This document shows positions 46,364 through 55,634 of a stretch of 64,000 nucleotides of DNA, piece after piece. This DNA is from an uncultured Ectothiorhodospiraceae bacterium (GTDB lineage Bacteria; Pseudomonadota; Gammaproteobacteria; S012-40). The notes under the pieces are model-generated. The model had not been told where the DNA came from and did not search any database. It saw only the letters and a program-made list of their open reading frames with translations. A program made the position numbers and the translations under genes. The stretch is taken from assembly GCA_945787715.1 (NCBI GenBank), contig CALZJE010000006.1:1-64000 (forward strand), given 5' to 3'. Every line of letters starts with the position of its first letter. Positions within the stretch are counted from its first letter, which is position 1.

Positions 46364-48418
46364 ATGTCTATTGATATGTCGCAGTTCTATCAAACCTTTT
46401 TCGAAGAGAGCTTTGAAGGGCTTGATACGATGGAGTCAGGTTTGCTGGGTCTTGATGTTGGTGCAGCTGATTCAGAGATGATAAACACAGTATTCAGAGC
46501 GGCTCACTCTATTAAGGGGGGAAGCGGTACCTTTGGATTTACTGCTGTCGCGGACTTTACTCATGTAATGGAGACATTGCTTGATGAGATGCGTAGTGGA
46601 GACAGGCTGGTAACTGAAGAATCTGTAGATTTACTATTGTTGTCTGTTGATTGTTTGCGTGAAATGTTAAAAGCAGTGCAAGATGAAGATGAAATAGACA
46701 CTGTTCGAGTTGCCGATGTTCAAAAGCAATTAGAAAAGCTTCTAAATGGTGAGACATCAAATAATACCGGCACTGAAAAACAAGACCAATCTAACATAAA
46801 AGAAGCCGTAGAAGGCTGGAATGTCAGTTTTAAACCTTTCGATTATCTGTTAAAAACGGGTAACGACCCCGCTAGAATTATTAAAGAATTTTCGTTGCTG
46901 GGTGATTTTACAGTTAAAATTCACACAGATAATCTGCCGCTTTTTAAAGACCTTGATCCAGAGTTGCTATATTTTAGTTGGGAATTAACATTAGCTGGAA
47001 ATGTTGACAAAAAAGACATTGATGAAGTTTTTGAGTGGGTTGATGAAGACTGTGAGTTAAGTATACATGCAATAGGGCAAACTTCCCCTCAGCTAAATAA
47101 AAAAGAAGAAAAAATTTCTGAAACTTCAATTAACAATTCGCCTACGCCAGACCCAACATCTCAAGAAAAACCATCTGCATCTGAAGTTGCAAAATCTACT
47201 GGCAAACCAAAGACTATTCCGAAAAACTCTGCAGATCAGGGGTCAATTCGAGTAAGTATCGATAAAGTTGATGCATTAATTAACATGGTTGGTGAGCTTG
47301 TTATAACACAATCAATGTTAGGTCAGTTGGGAGAGAATATCGACTCCGCAAATATCGAACGGCTTCAAGATGGATTGGCTCAGCTAGAAAGAAACACTAG
47401 AGAGCTACAAGAAAGTGTCATGCGTATCCGAATGATTCCCATTAGTTTTGCATTTCAACGATTTCCTCGAATGGTTCGTGATTTATCTCATAAGCTTGAA
47501 AAAGAAATTGAACTAAAATTGTCAGGCGAGCAAACAGAATTAGATAAAACCGTGATGGAAAAAATAGGTGATCCACTAGTTCATCTAGTTAGAAACTCCA
47601 TTGATCACGGCATCGAAACACCTGCAGATCGTGAAGCAGCAGGAAAACCTCGTGTGGGCCTGGTGGAACTCGATGCTTTTCATCAAGGTGGAAATGTTGT
47701 TATCGAAATTAGAGATGATGGCAAAGGAATAAATAAAGATGTCATCTTGAATAAGGCGATTGAGAAAGGATTGGTTTCAGAGAATGATGAGCTAACTGAT
47801 GAGCAAATATTTGATTTGATATTTTCACCGGGCCTTTCTACCGCAAAAGAAATTAGTGATGTTTCTGGTCGTGGCGTAGGGATGGATGTTGTGAAAAGAA
47901 ACATCCGAGAGTTGGGTGGCAATATCGAAGTGAAGAGCATCGAAGGGAAAGGAAGCACCATTACGGTTCGCTTGCCTTTAACATTAGCAATTTTAGATGG
48001 CCAGTTGATTCGTGTGGGTAGTGATACTTATATTGTTCCTCTGGTTTCAATTATTGAATCACTTCAAGTTAAAGAAGCACAAGTTAATGCTATCGCATCC
48101 ACGGCAGAACTCTACAAACTCCGTGATGATTACATACCAATAGTTAGGTTATACGATATCTTCGAATTAGAACCGAATTCCAAAGAGTTAAAAGATGGTT
48201 TGATTGTCATTGTTGAAGGTGATGGTAATAAAGCTGGATTATATGTGGATGATCTTTTGGGGCAACAACAAGTCGTAATAAAAAGTTTAGAAACTAATTT
48301 TCATCCAGTGGAAGGTGTGTCTGGCGCAACGATTTTGGGTGACGGCACTGTAGCATTAATCTTAGACATTACTGGTTTGATAAGGCTTTCACGCGAAGTG
48401 CGCGATCAAGCTGCATAA
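46364..48418 (+). CDS. cheA: Chemotaxis histidine kinase CheA
   Basis: 684-aa cytoplasmic kinase that phosphorylates CheY and CheB. HPt domain at residues 1-105 with phospho-acceptor H48 in FRAAHSIKGGSGTFGF. A linker domain of about 130-245 is likely the response-regulator docking (P2) region. Dimerisation follows from about 292 (VSIDKVDALINMVGELVI), the ATPase from about 370 with N-box VRNSIDHGIETP, DDGKGIN and GRGVGMDVVKRN, and a CheW-like regulatory domain from about 536. Starts 4 nt after cheY. A low-complexity linker SETSINNSPTPDPTSQEKPS lies before the dimerisation helices. Confidence 0.96.
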   Translation: MSIDMSQFYQTFFEESFEGLDTMESGLLGLDVGAADSEMINTVFRAAHSIKGGSGTFGFTAVADFTHVMETLLDEMRSGDRLVTEESVDLLLLSVDCLREMLKAVQDEDEIDTVRVADVQKQLEKLLNGETSNNTGTEKQDQSNIKEAVEGWNVSFKPFDYLLKTGNDPARIIKEFSLLGDFTVKIHTDNLPLFKDLDPELLYFSWELTLAGNVDKKDIDEVFEWVDEDCELSIHAIGQTSPQLNKKEEKISETSINNSPTPDPTSQEKPSASEVAKSTGKPKTIPKNSADQGSIRVSIDKVDALINMVGELVITQSMLGQLGENIDSANIERLQDGLAQLERNTRELQESVMRIRMIPISFAFQRFPRMVRDLSHKLEKEIELKLSGEQTELDKTVMEKIGDPLVHLVRNSIDHGIETPADREAAGKPRVGLVELDAFHQGGNVVIEIRDDGKGINKDVILNKAIEKGLVSENDELTDEQIFDLIFSPGLSTAKEISDVSGRGVGMDVVKRNIRELGGNIEVKSIEGKGSTITVRLPLTLAILDGQLIRVGSDTYIVPLVSIIESLQVKEAQVNAIASTAELYKLRDDYIPIVRLYDIFELEPNSKELKDGLIVIVEGDGNKAGLYVDDLLGQQQVVIKSLETNFHPVEGVSGATILGDGTVALILDITGLIRLSREVRDQAA

Positions 48419-48438
48419 GTTGATAGTGGGAGAAATTC

Positions 48439-48945
48439 ATGAGTGAAGCAGCACAAGCACAAACAACAGATATCGGGATTGGGGCGGAAGAGAACTCTGA
48501 AACTGAACAATTTTTAACTTTCATTATGGCTAATGAAGAGTATGGTGTTGATATCTTGAGAGTGCAAGAAATACGAGGATGGGATGTGGTTACGCCTATT
48601 CCTAATACACCTGCATATGTAAAGGGTGTGATCAATTTGAGAGGAACAATCGTTCCGATCGTTGATCTGCGAGAGCGATTTGGTCTTGAAAGTATTGAAT
48701 ATGGACCCACAACTGTTGTGATTGTCCTTAGGGTAGTTGGTGAAACTACCGATCGCATTATGGGTATAGTTGTAGACGCTGTATCTGATGTTTATAACAT
48801 CGATAATGCGGATATGAAACCCGCGCCTGATTTTGGCAGTTCAGTGAGTATTGAGTTTGTTAGGGGATTATCAACAGTAGCTGAAACAATGTTGATTATT
48901 CTCGATATCGATAAAATGCTTAGCGGCAATGATACAAACGTGTAA
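48439..48945 (+). CDS. cheW: Chemotaxis coupling protein CheW
   Basis: 168-aa adaptor joining CheA to the receptor. QFLTFIMANEEYGVDILRVQ, EIRGWDVVTPIPNTPAYVKG, INLRGTIVPIVDLRERFGL and VDAVSDVY define the SH3-like CheW fold. GGGAG ribosome site before ATG 48439. Follows cheA by 20 nt. Confidence 0.95.
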   Translation: MSEAAQAQTTDIGIGAEENSETEQFLTFIMANEEYGVDILRVQEIRGWDVVTPIPNTPAYVKGVINLRGTIVPIVDLRERFGLESIEYGPTTVVIVLRVVGETTDRIMGIVVDAVSDVYNIDNADMKPAPDFGSSVSIEFVRGLSTVAETMLIILDIDKMLSGNDTNV

Positions 48946-48975
48946 AGGCCGAAGTAGTTTATTGAGGTCATTTTA

Positions 48976-49731
48976 ATGAGAAAGATATCAATCATAAGCC
49001 AAAAAGGTGGTGTTGGAAAGACAACAACATCGATGAATCTTTCTCATGCATTAATGTTAGCTGGAAAAAAAGTATTGATGATTGATATGGATCCTCAGTC
49101 AAATTTGACAGCAAGTTTAGGACTGCACGGACCAGGACTAACTGGGATTGATTCTGTCTTGCTTGATCAGGGAGATATCAACCAGTACATCGTGAATTTG
49201 AAAAATGGTCTGGACTTGATTCCTGCTGGAGACAAACTGGGTGAACTCGAGTTTGTGACCAAAGGAGGAGCGGAGCGAGGATTTCGGTTAGAAGCCGCGT
49301 TACGAAAGTTGAAAAGTAAATATGATTTTGTTTTTGTTGATTGTCCGCCATCTTCAGGACTATTAGGGATGAATGCCATTATGGCAACGTGCGAGATAAT
49401 TGTTCCAGTGTCGAGTGACTTTTTGTCAATGCAGGGCTTGTCCAGAGTTCTAGGCATCGTTCAGTACATTGAAGAAAAGCTGAAGAGAAAAAACAAAAAA
49501 TGGATTGTGTTGACCCGGTTTCAACAGAGAAGACGTCTCGCACAAGAAGTTAAAGAAAAGGTGTATCGATATTTTCCGCGATTAGTTTTAGCAACGTCGA
49601 TTAGAGAAACGGTTGCCTTGGCTGAAAGCCCAAGTTATGGGAAAACCATTTTTGAGTATCGTAGCGCCAGCAGAGGAGCGCAAGATTATTCAGATTTGGC
49701 AAAAGATATTCTGAATGGGGAAAGAGCATGA
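48976..49731 (+). CDS. ParA-family ATPase of the chemosensory operon
   Basis: 251-aa MinD/ParA-type ATPase. SQKGGVGKTTTSMNLSHALM carries the deviant Walker A, then MIDMDPQSNLTASLG and VFVDCPPSSGLLG. Being encoded inside a che operon next to a soluble receptor, it probably positions the chemosensory array, as PpfA does in Rhodobacter and ParC in Vibrio; that role is inferred from context. No ParB-like partner gene is present. A 29-codon ORF overlaps its stop codon. Confidence 0.88.
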   Translation: MRKISIISQKGGVGKTTTSMNLSHALMLAGKKVLMIDMDPQSNLTASLGLHGPGLTGIDSVLLDQGDINQYIVNLKNGLDLIPAGDKLGELEFVTKGGAERGFRLEAALRKLKSKYDFVFVDCPPSSGLLGMNAIMATCEIIVPVSSDFLSMQGLSRVLGIVQYIEEKLKRKNKKWIVLTRFQQRRRLAQEVKEKVYRYFPRLVLATSIRETVALAESPSYGKTIFEYRSASRGAQDYSDLAKDILNGERA

Positions 49732-49817
49732 TGAGTGTAGATAAAAAAACAAAAAATGGAAGAAACATGAAAGAAATAATAATAACAGTGTTGGCAAACT
49801 TGATATGGAACGGGTAG
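49728..49817 (+). CDS. Possible 29-residue peptide overlapping parA
   Basis: ATG overlaps the parA stop in an ATGA arrangement and a GGGG/AAAGAG stretch precedes it; the frame reads MMSVDKKTKNGRNMKEIIIT and nine more residues, ending at TAG 49817, 22 nt before the receptor gene. It could be a coupled small protein, a remnant, or merely an open frame in the gap. No recognised homology. Confidence 0.28.
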   Translation: MMSVDKKTKNGRNMKEIIITVLANLIWNG

Positions 49818-49838
49818 GTCGCAGAGTTAGAGGTCGCT

Positions 49839-52781
49839 ATGTCTGAACAGAAAAAATCAGCTATTGGTTATGACCCTCTTGCATGGATGAATGAGACTGA
49901 TTCGGAAATACGGAGTAATGGAAATATGAATACCCAAGCTACAAACAAACAGCAAAATGATGAAGAATTGAATGTTGCAGTGCTTGAATCATCATTCAAA
50001 GCATTGGAGCCTGCAGGAGAGCAGGTGACGCTCAAATTCTATGAAAAACTATTTCAGAAGTTCCCTGACGTTATTCCGCTGTTTTCGGCGACTACGGTAG
50101 AAGAGCAGCATAAAAAATTATGGGCCGCATTGAAGCTTGTTATTAGCTCGCTGCGTAACCCAGAAAAGTTAACCAGCGCGCTTGAAGAGCTAGGTAAACG
50201 CCACGGTGGGTATGGGGCAGTGGAAGCACACTATGGTGCTGTTGCTGAAACTCTGTTAAGTGTTATGGAAGAGTTTGCTGGTGATTTGTGGACCAGCGAG
50301 GTCGAAGGCGCATGGATAACAGCATTAAATACAGTAGCAGGCATAATGATAAACGCAAGTAAAGAGGGCAATTCAATGGCAGTAAACCAGGCAGCACTTA
50401 ACAGTCAAGATGACGTTGAGTCAACAAGAATGCAAGCAGCAGTTGATGGTGCAATGACAGCGATGATGATGGTTGATCGGGAATTAGTTGTGACATATGC
50501 AAATAAAGCAACAACGGACTTATTGTTAAAACATCAAGATACACTGCGAACAATTTATCCTGGTTTTTCTGCGAATAATCTTATCGGTCAATGTATTGAT
50601 CAATTTCATAAAAATCCAGCACATCAACGAAATGTATTAGGTAACCCCGCAAATCTTCCTTATCAAACAGATATCGAAGTGGGGCCATTGAAATTTGCGC
50701 TAAATGTAACAGCTATAGTTGATGGTTCTGGTGTTTATGTGGGTAACTGTCTTGAGTGGTCTGATGTTTCAGAGTTAAGAGAAAAAGAGAATAATGTCTC
50801 TCGATTGCAAGGCGCAGTAGATAATGCAATGACAGCAATTATGATGATTGACCGAGATTTCAATGTCACATATGCCAATCAGTCAACAATAAACCTATTA
50901 ACTAACAATGTGGAAGAGTTAGGAAAGGTTTTTCGTGGTTTTGATCCAAGTAAACTTGTAGGGTCTAATATTGATATGTTTCATGCGAACCCTGCCCATC
51001 AACGAAAATTACTTTCTGACCCCAATAATCTACCCTATCAAACGGATATCTCAGTTGGACCCTTAAAGTTTAATCTTAATGTGACTGCAATAATGGATGC
51101 AAGCGGGGATTATATTGGTAACTGCCTAGAGTGGCAGGATGTCACTCTACAGCGTCAGAAAGAAAATGACGTTGCACGATTAGAATCAGCCATTAAAGGT
51201 TCACAGACCAATATGATGCTTTGTGACGAGAACTTGGATATTTCGTTTGTTAATCCAGCAGTTCAAGAAATGATGAAAAACAGGCAGCATGAATTGCGAA
51301 AAGCGTTTCCTGGATTTGATGCCACAAATCTTGTTGGTCAAAACATCGATCAATTTCATAAGAATCCAGCACATCAACGTTCTTTGTTAAGAGATCTAAG
51401 TGCATTGCCTGCTAAAGCAGAAATCTCAGTTGCTGGCATTGAATTTTCAGTAAATGCAACACCTATTCTGGATGCTGATGGTGAGTGGAAAGGTAATATG
51501 GTCGAGTGGAATGATATTACTGAGCAAAAAGATGCTGAGCGACAAATTCAAAACTTGATACAAGCAGCAGCCAGTGGTGACTTAAGTGAGCGAATCGATG
51601 TGGAAAAATATCAGGGTTTCCTCAAAGGTGTTGGTGAGGGAATTAACAACTTAATTGAAGCTGTTGTGGCGCCCATACGAGAAAGTACTACCGTAGTGAA
51701 AGCCCTTGCAGATGGGGATTTAAGAGAAGAGATGTCAGGAGATTTCAGTGGTGAATTTGCTGATATGAAAGAAGCGCTCAATCAATCTGTAGACAATCTG
51801 CGTAATATGGTAGGCCAAATTCAATCCTCATCTGGTAGCATCGTATCTGCAGCAGCAGAGATTGCACAGGGCAATACTGACTTAAGCCAACGCACGGAAG
51901 AGCAGGCTTCTTCGTTGGAAGAGACTGCCTCAAGTATGGAAGAGTTAACAAGTACTGTTAGGCAAAATGCAGATAATGCGCGACAAGCAAATCAACTTGC
52001 AGCAGGCGCGCGCGATCAAGCAGAAAAAGGCGGTGAAGTTGTCCAGCGAGCGGTTGACGCGATGGGCGAGATAAATACAAGTAGTAAGAAAATTGCAGAT
52101 ATCATCGGTGTCATTGATGAAATTGCTTTCCAAACAAATTTGCTAGCATTGAATGCTGCCGTAGAAGCAGCACGGGCTGGCGAACAGGGGCGCGGCTTTG
52201 CTGTAGTGGCTGGAGAAGTAAGGAATCTTGCTCAACGAAGTGCCGGCGCCGCGAAAGAGATTAAAACACTGATTCAGGATAGTGTTGAAAAAGTAGATGA
52301 TGGATCAAAGCTGGTTGATCAATCGGGTAAAACGTTAGATGAAATTGTAGCTGCTGTAAAGAAAGTGAGTGATATCATTGCTGAGATCGCTGCGGCAAGC
52401 CAAGAGCAATCTTCTGGGATTGATCAGGTTAATAAAGCGGTGACACAAATGGATGAGGTGACTCAGCAAAATGCTGCATTGGTGGAAGAAGCAGCCGCTG
52501 CGAGCGAATCCATGGATGAGCAAGCGCGTGGCTTGCAAAAACTGATGGAATTTTTTGTAACATCAAAAGATGGAGCAGTGTCGAGATCATTCGCTCCAGT
52601 ACAGCAAGCTGCAGCTGAAAATTCGTCGCTTGTTGAGCGATCATCCGCTCCAGTACAGCGAGCTACACCTAAAAAATCGCCTCCTGTTGAGCGATCAGCT
52701 GCTCCGAAAAAAGCGCAACGCCCATCACCATCATCGCGACCAGCTTCGTCTGGTGGTGATGCTGAGTGGGAAGAGTTCTAA
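49839..52781 (+). CDS. Soluble globin-PAS-PAS-PAS-HAMP methyl-accepting chemoreceptor
   Basis: 980 aa, no transmembrane segment. Residues 43-175: a flavohaemoglobin/Vitreoscilla-type globin ([30 protein letters not shown]) with probable proximal haem ligand H122 in LGKRHGGYG. Residues 195-315, 320-440 and 445-565: three homologous PAS repeats, each with an FHxNPAHQR motif (H257/H262, H382/H387, H507/H512). About 565-660: HAMP-like segment with [14 protein letters not shown]. About 665-905: MCP signalling helices with the tip [20 protein letters not shown]. Residues 914-967 hold an 18-aa repeat, and the C-terminus AEWEEF matches the WxxF tether that recruits CheR. Probably a cytoplasmic oxygen or redox receptor; ligand is inferred. 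Confidence 0.9.
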   Translation: MSEQKKSAIGYDPLAWMNETDSEIRSNGNMNTQATNKQQNDEELNVAVLESSFKALEPAGEQVTLKFYEKLFQKFPDVIPLFSATTVEEQHKKLWAALKLVISSLRNPEKLTSALEELGKRHGGYGAVEAHYGAVAETLLSVMEEFAGDLWTSEVEGAWITALNTVAGIMINASKEGNSMAVNQAALNSQDDVESTRMQAAVDGAMTAMMMVDRELVVTYANKATTDLLLKHQDTLRTIYPGFSANNLIGQCIDQFHKNPAHQRNVLGNPANLPYQTDIEVGPLKFALNVTAIVDGSGVYVGNCLEWSDVSELREKENNVSRLQGAVDNAMTAIMMIDRDFNVTYANQSTINLLTNNVEELGKVFRGFDPSKLVGSNIDMFHANPAHQRKLLSDPNNLPYQTDISVGPLKFNLNVTAIMDASGDYIGNCLEWQDVTLQRQKENDVARLESAIKGSQTNMMLCDENLDISFVNPAVQEMMKNRQHELRKAFPGFDATNLVGQNIDQFHKNPAHQRSLLRDLSALPAKAEISVAGIEFSVNATPILDADGEWKGNMVEWNDITEQKDAERQIQNLIQAAASGDLSERIDVEKYQGFLKGVGEGINNLIEAVVAPIRESTTVVKALADGDLREEMSGDFSGEFADMKEALNQSVDNLRNMVGQIQSSSGSIVSAAAEIAQGNTDLSQRTEEQASSLEETASSMEELTSTVRQNADNARQANQLAAGARDQAEKGGEVVQRAVDAMGEINTSSKKIADIIGVIDEIAFQTNLLALNAAVEAARAGEQGRGFAVVAGEVRNLAQRSAGAAKEIKTLIQDSVEKVDDGSKLVDQSGKTLDEIVAAVKKVSDIIAEIAAASQEQSSGIDQVNKAVTQMDEVTQQNAALVEEAAAASESMDEQARGLQKLMEFFVTSKDGAVSRSFAPVQQAAAENSSLVERSSAPVQRATPKKSPPVERSAAPKKAQRPSPSSRPASSGGDAEWEEF
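52578..52739 (+). repeat. 54-bp tandem repeat, three copies, in the receptor tether
   Basis: Three imperfect 54-bp units start at 52578, 52632 and 52686. They encode [36 protein letters not shown] and [17 protein letters not shown], a flexible Ser/Pro/Ala-rich linker between the signalling helices and the C-terminal CheR-binding motif. Confidence 0.85.
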
Positions 52782-52867
52782 TTGAATTTGATATGATGCA
52801 ATTGATATTTTGAAAGATGATTGCGAGTGTAAGTTCAAAGACCAGGATATAGGGTAGTAGATAGAGA

Positions 52868-53719
52868 ATGGAGCCAGCATCGGTACATGAAAGGGAATTT
52901 ATTTTTTCTGATCAGGATTTCGAAAGAATACGGAATTTCGTTAAGGAAGAAACGGGGATAACACTATCAGATGCGAAGAAAAATATGGTTTATGGTCGTC
53001 TTTCAAGGCGTCTACGGGCGCTTGATATAAAAAATTTCAATGATTATATTGAGATTGTAAGCAGAGGGGAGTCAGAAGAAAAAGGGAATTTTATCAATGC
53101 TATTACCACTAACCTTACCTCTTTTTTTCGAGAAGAACATCACTTCGATTATATTAAGGAAACTGTAGTTCCAGAGGTTTTGAGGAAAAACAGTCATACT
53201 AAAAAGGTACGAATATGGTGTGCAGGTTGTTCTACCGGTGAGGAGCCCTATTCACTATCAATCGCACTTCATGAATCGATACCTGACATTGAGCGCTGGG
53301 ATATAAAAATTCTGGCAACAGATTTGGATACTAATGTTTTAGAGCACTGTCGTCGCGGTGTATATGACATCGAACGCATCGCCGGATTGAGCCAGGCAAG
53401 AAAGTCTAATTGGTTTTTAAAAGGCAAGGCTGATCACTCGAATAGTGTAAAAGTTGATGCTCGTCTGCAGTCGTTAATTACTTTTAAACAACTAAATTTA
53501 ATGCAAGACTGGCCAATGAAAGGGCCATTTGATTTTATGTTTTGCCGCAATGTTGTCATTTATTTTGATAAACCAACACAAAAAATTCTTTTTGATCGTT
53601 ATGCAAATCTTGTTAAAGAAAACGGTTATCTATTTTTAGGTCATTCTGAGTCTCTTTATAACGTATGTACACGTTTTCAGTTACTGGGGAATACAATCTA
53701 CCAGAAGAAAGACAAATGA
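52868..53719 (+). CDS. cheR: Chemoreceptor glutamate methyltransferase CheR
   Basis: 283-aa SAM-dependent enzyme that methylates receptor glutamates. The N-terminal helical domain (RIRNFVKEETGITLSDAKKN, LTSFFREEHHFDY) is followed by the SAM fold with VRIWCAGCSTGEEPYSLSIA, ILATDLDTNVLEHCRRGVYD and FDFMFCRNVVIYFD. LFLGHSESLYN closes the domain. The receptor encoded just upstream ends in a WxxF tether likely to dock here. Its stop codon overlaps cheD (ATGA). Confidence 0.95.
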   Translation: MEPASVHEREFIFSDQDFERIRNFVKEETGITLSDAKKNMVYGRLSRRLRALDIKNFNDYIEIVSRGESEEKGNFINAITTNLTSFFREEHHFDYIKETVVPEVLRKNSHTKKVRIWCAGCSTGEEPYSLSIALHESIPDIERWDIKILATDLDTNVLEHCRRGVYDIERIAGLSQARKSNWFLKGKADHSNSVKVDARLQSLITFKQLNLMQDWPMKGPFDFMFCRNVVIYFDKPTQKILFDRYANLVKENGYLFLGHSESLYNVCTRFQLLGNTIYQKKDK

Positions 53720-54354
53720 CGAATTTAGCATCAAACAATAGTAAGCCAACTTATCCTATGGCGAACTCCTTAGTGGGATTTGAGAAGATCAATCGCTATT
53801 GGGATAAAACTCGAGGAATTTGGGGCGCAAAAATTCTACCCGGTGAGTTTTATGTGACACTTCACGATGAGTGTATTTCGACGGTGTTAGGCTCTTGTAT
53901 TTCTGCATGTATCAGAGATAAAAAGCTTGGCTTAGGTGGAATGAATCATTTTATGCTTCCGTCGACAGGGGAGGCTGATCAAATGGGTTCTGCAAATCGT
54001 TATGGAAACTATGCGATGGAAAATTTGATCAATGAAATATTAAAGAATGGAGGACGCAGAGAGAATCTGGAAGTGAAGATATTTGGTGGTGGTAAAATTC
54101 TTCAGAATATGACTGATATCGGAAATAAGAATATTAACTTTGTTAGAGAGTATGTGGAAACAGAAGGAATACATGTTTTATCAGAGGATGTTGGAGATAT
54201 TTATCCAAGAAAGATCATATATTTTCCAGCAACAGGGAAAGCCTTGATGAAAAGGCTGAAATCACTACACAATGACACGGTTGTTTCTCGCGAACGTACT
54301 TATCAAAAAGATTTGGAGAAAACTCCGATTCAAAGCGATATAGAGTTATTTTAG
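53716..54354 (+). CDS. cheD: Chemoreceptor glutamine deamidase CheD
   Basis: Deamidates receptor glutamines and can modulate signalling with CheY/CheC. From ATG 53716, 212 aa, overlapping the cheR stop by 4 nt. [20 protein letters not shown] with catalytic cysteine, NHFMLPST with catalytic histidine, and IFGGGKIL are family hallmarks. The open frame extends to 53665 inside cheR, not family-like. A tail of about 25 residues follows the core. Confidence 0.93.
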   Translation: MTNLASNNSKPTYPMANSLVGFEKINRYWDKTRGIWGAKILPGEFYVTLHDECISTVLGSCISACIRDKKLGLGGMNHFMLPSTGEADQMGSANRYGNYAMENLINEILKNGGRRENLEVKIFGGGKILQNMTDIGNKNINFVREYVETEGIHVLSEDVGDIYPRKIIYFPATGKALMKRLKSLHNDTVVSRERTYQKDLEKTPIQSDIELF

Positions 54355-54355
54355 T

Positions 54356-55432
54356 ATGGAAAAAATTAAAGCACTCATTGTTGATGATTCTGCGCTGATA
54401 CGAAAGATTTTAACTGAGATTCTATCATCTGATCCGGAGATAGAGGTAGTTGCTACAGCGAGTGACCCAATTGTAGCACGAGAGAAGATAAAACAGCTTA
54501 ATCCAGATGTTATTACGCTCGATGTAGAGATGCCGAAGATGGATGGTATCACCTTTTTGTCCAATATTATGCGACTACGCCCGATGCCGGTTGTCATGAT
54601 TTCTTCATTAACGGAAGCGGGTGCGGATATAACACTTGAAGCTCTTGAGTTAGGTGCTGTAGATTTTGTGGCAAAACCGAAAGCTGATGTTGCTCACGGC
54701 ATGGAAGAATACGCCAGTGTAATTATTGAGAAGGTTAAAACTGCAAGCCAGGCTCGTGTGAGAGCAAGAAATATAGTTTCTAAAGAATCAGTAGTTTCTG
54801 AAAAATATTCAGCAGATGCTGTTATTGAAAAAACATTTAGCAGTAAACATTTCAGCTCAACGGAAAAGATTATTGCAATTGGTGCATCTACGGGAGGGAC
54901 TGAGGCAATCAAAGAAGTTCTTATGAGATTTCCTGCAAACGCGCCGGGTATTGTGATAACGCAGCATATTCCAGAGCAGTTTAGTAAACCCTTTGCGGAG
55001 CGTATGAATCGTTGTTGTGCCATGGAAGTGTTTCATGCAGAAGAGGGGCAACAAATATTGCCGGGTTGTGCCTATATTGCACCGGGTAGTCATCATTTGT
55101 TGGTGGAACGTAGTGGTGCTCGCTATATCTGTAAACTTAGTGACGGCCCGCCTGTGAATCGACATAGGCCATCTGTCGATGTGCTTTTTCGTTCGGTTGC
55201 ACAAAATGCGGGCGGAAATGCACTTGGAATCATTTTAACTGGCATGGGTAATGATGGTGCGGCGGGATTGAAAGAGATGCAGGATGCTGGTGCCAATACG
55301 ATTGCACAAGATGAAGATTCATCTGTCGTATGGGGAATGCCTGGAGAGGCTGTCAAACTGGGGGCTGCAGATAGTATTTTACCTTTGGAAAAAATAACGG
55401 GAAAAGCACTAAAATTGATCAGTAAAGAGTGA
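54356..55432 (+). CDS. cheB: Chemotaxis methylesterase CheB
   Basis: 358-aa methylesterase/deamidase activated by CheA phosphorylation. Receiver domain at residues 1-120 with D9-D11 and phospho-D56 ([12 protein letters not shown]). Linker to about residue 170. Catalytic domain with serine in [12 protein letters not shown] (about 178), histidine in [10 protein letters not shown] (about 204) and aspartate in [11 protein letters not shown] (about 300). Starts 1 nt after cheD. It ends the operon, followed by a terminator. Confidence 0.95.
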   Translation: MEKIKALIVDDSALIRKILTEILSSDPEIEVVATASDPIVAREKIKQLNPDVITLDVEMPKMDGITFLSNIMRLRPMPVVMISSLTEAGADITLEALELGAVDFVAKPKADVAHGMEEYASVIIEKVKTASQARVRARNIVSKESVVSEKYSADAVIEKTFSSKHFSSTEKIIAIGASTGGTEAIKEVLMRFPANAPGIVITQHIPEQFSKPFAERMNRCCAMEVFHAEEGQQILPGCAYIAPGSHHLLVERSGARYICKLSDGPPVNRHRPSVDVLFRSVAQNAGGNALGIILTGMGNDGAAGLKEMQDAGANTIAQDEDSSVVWGMPGEAVKLGAADSILPLEKITGKALKLISKE

Positions 55433-55478
55433 CGTAGCGTAGTTTAATGGTTGAAAATACCGACTGCAAAAAAATAGG

Positions 55479-55513
55479 AAGGAGCTATGTTGAGAAAATA
55501 AGCTCCTTTTTTA
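55479..55513 (+). terminator. Terminator after the chemosensory operon
   Basis: 8-bp stem AAGGAGCT/AGCTCCTT with a 14-nt loop, followed by a T-rich run, 47 nt after the cheB stop. Confidence 0.75.
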
Positions 55514-55634
55514 TTATTCACTTCAATATCATCTGCTTGTAAATTTGAAAAAGCATGTTAAACAATTTGTAATCAGCTGCTCAAGAAATTATCATGTATC
55601 ACTTGTGAACTACAGATAAGATCCTGATTTTTTA

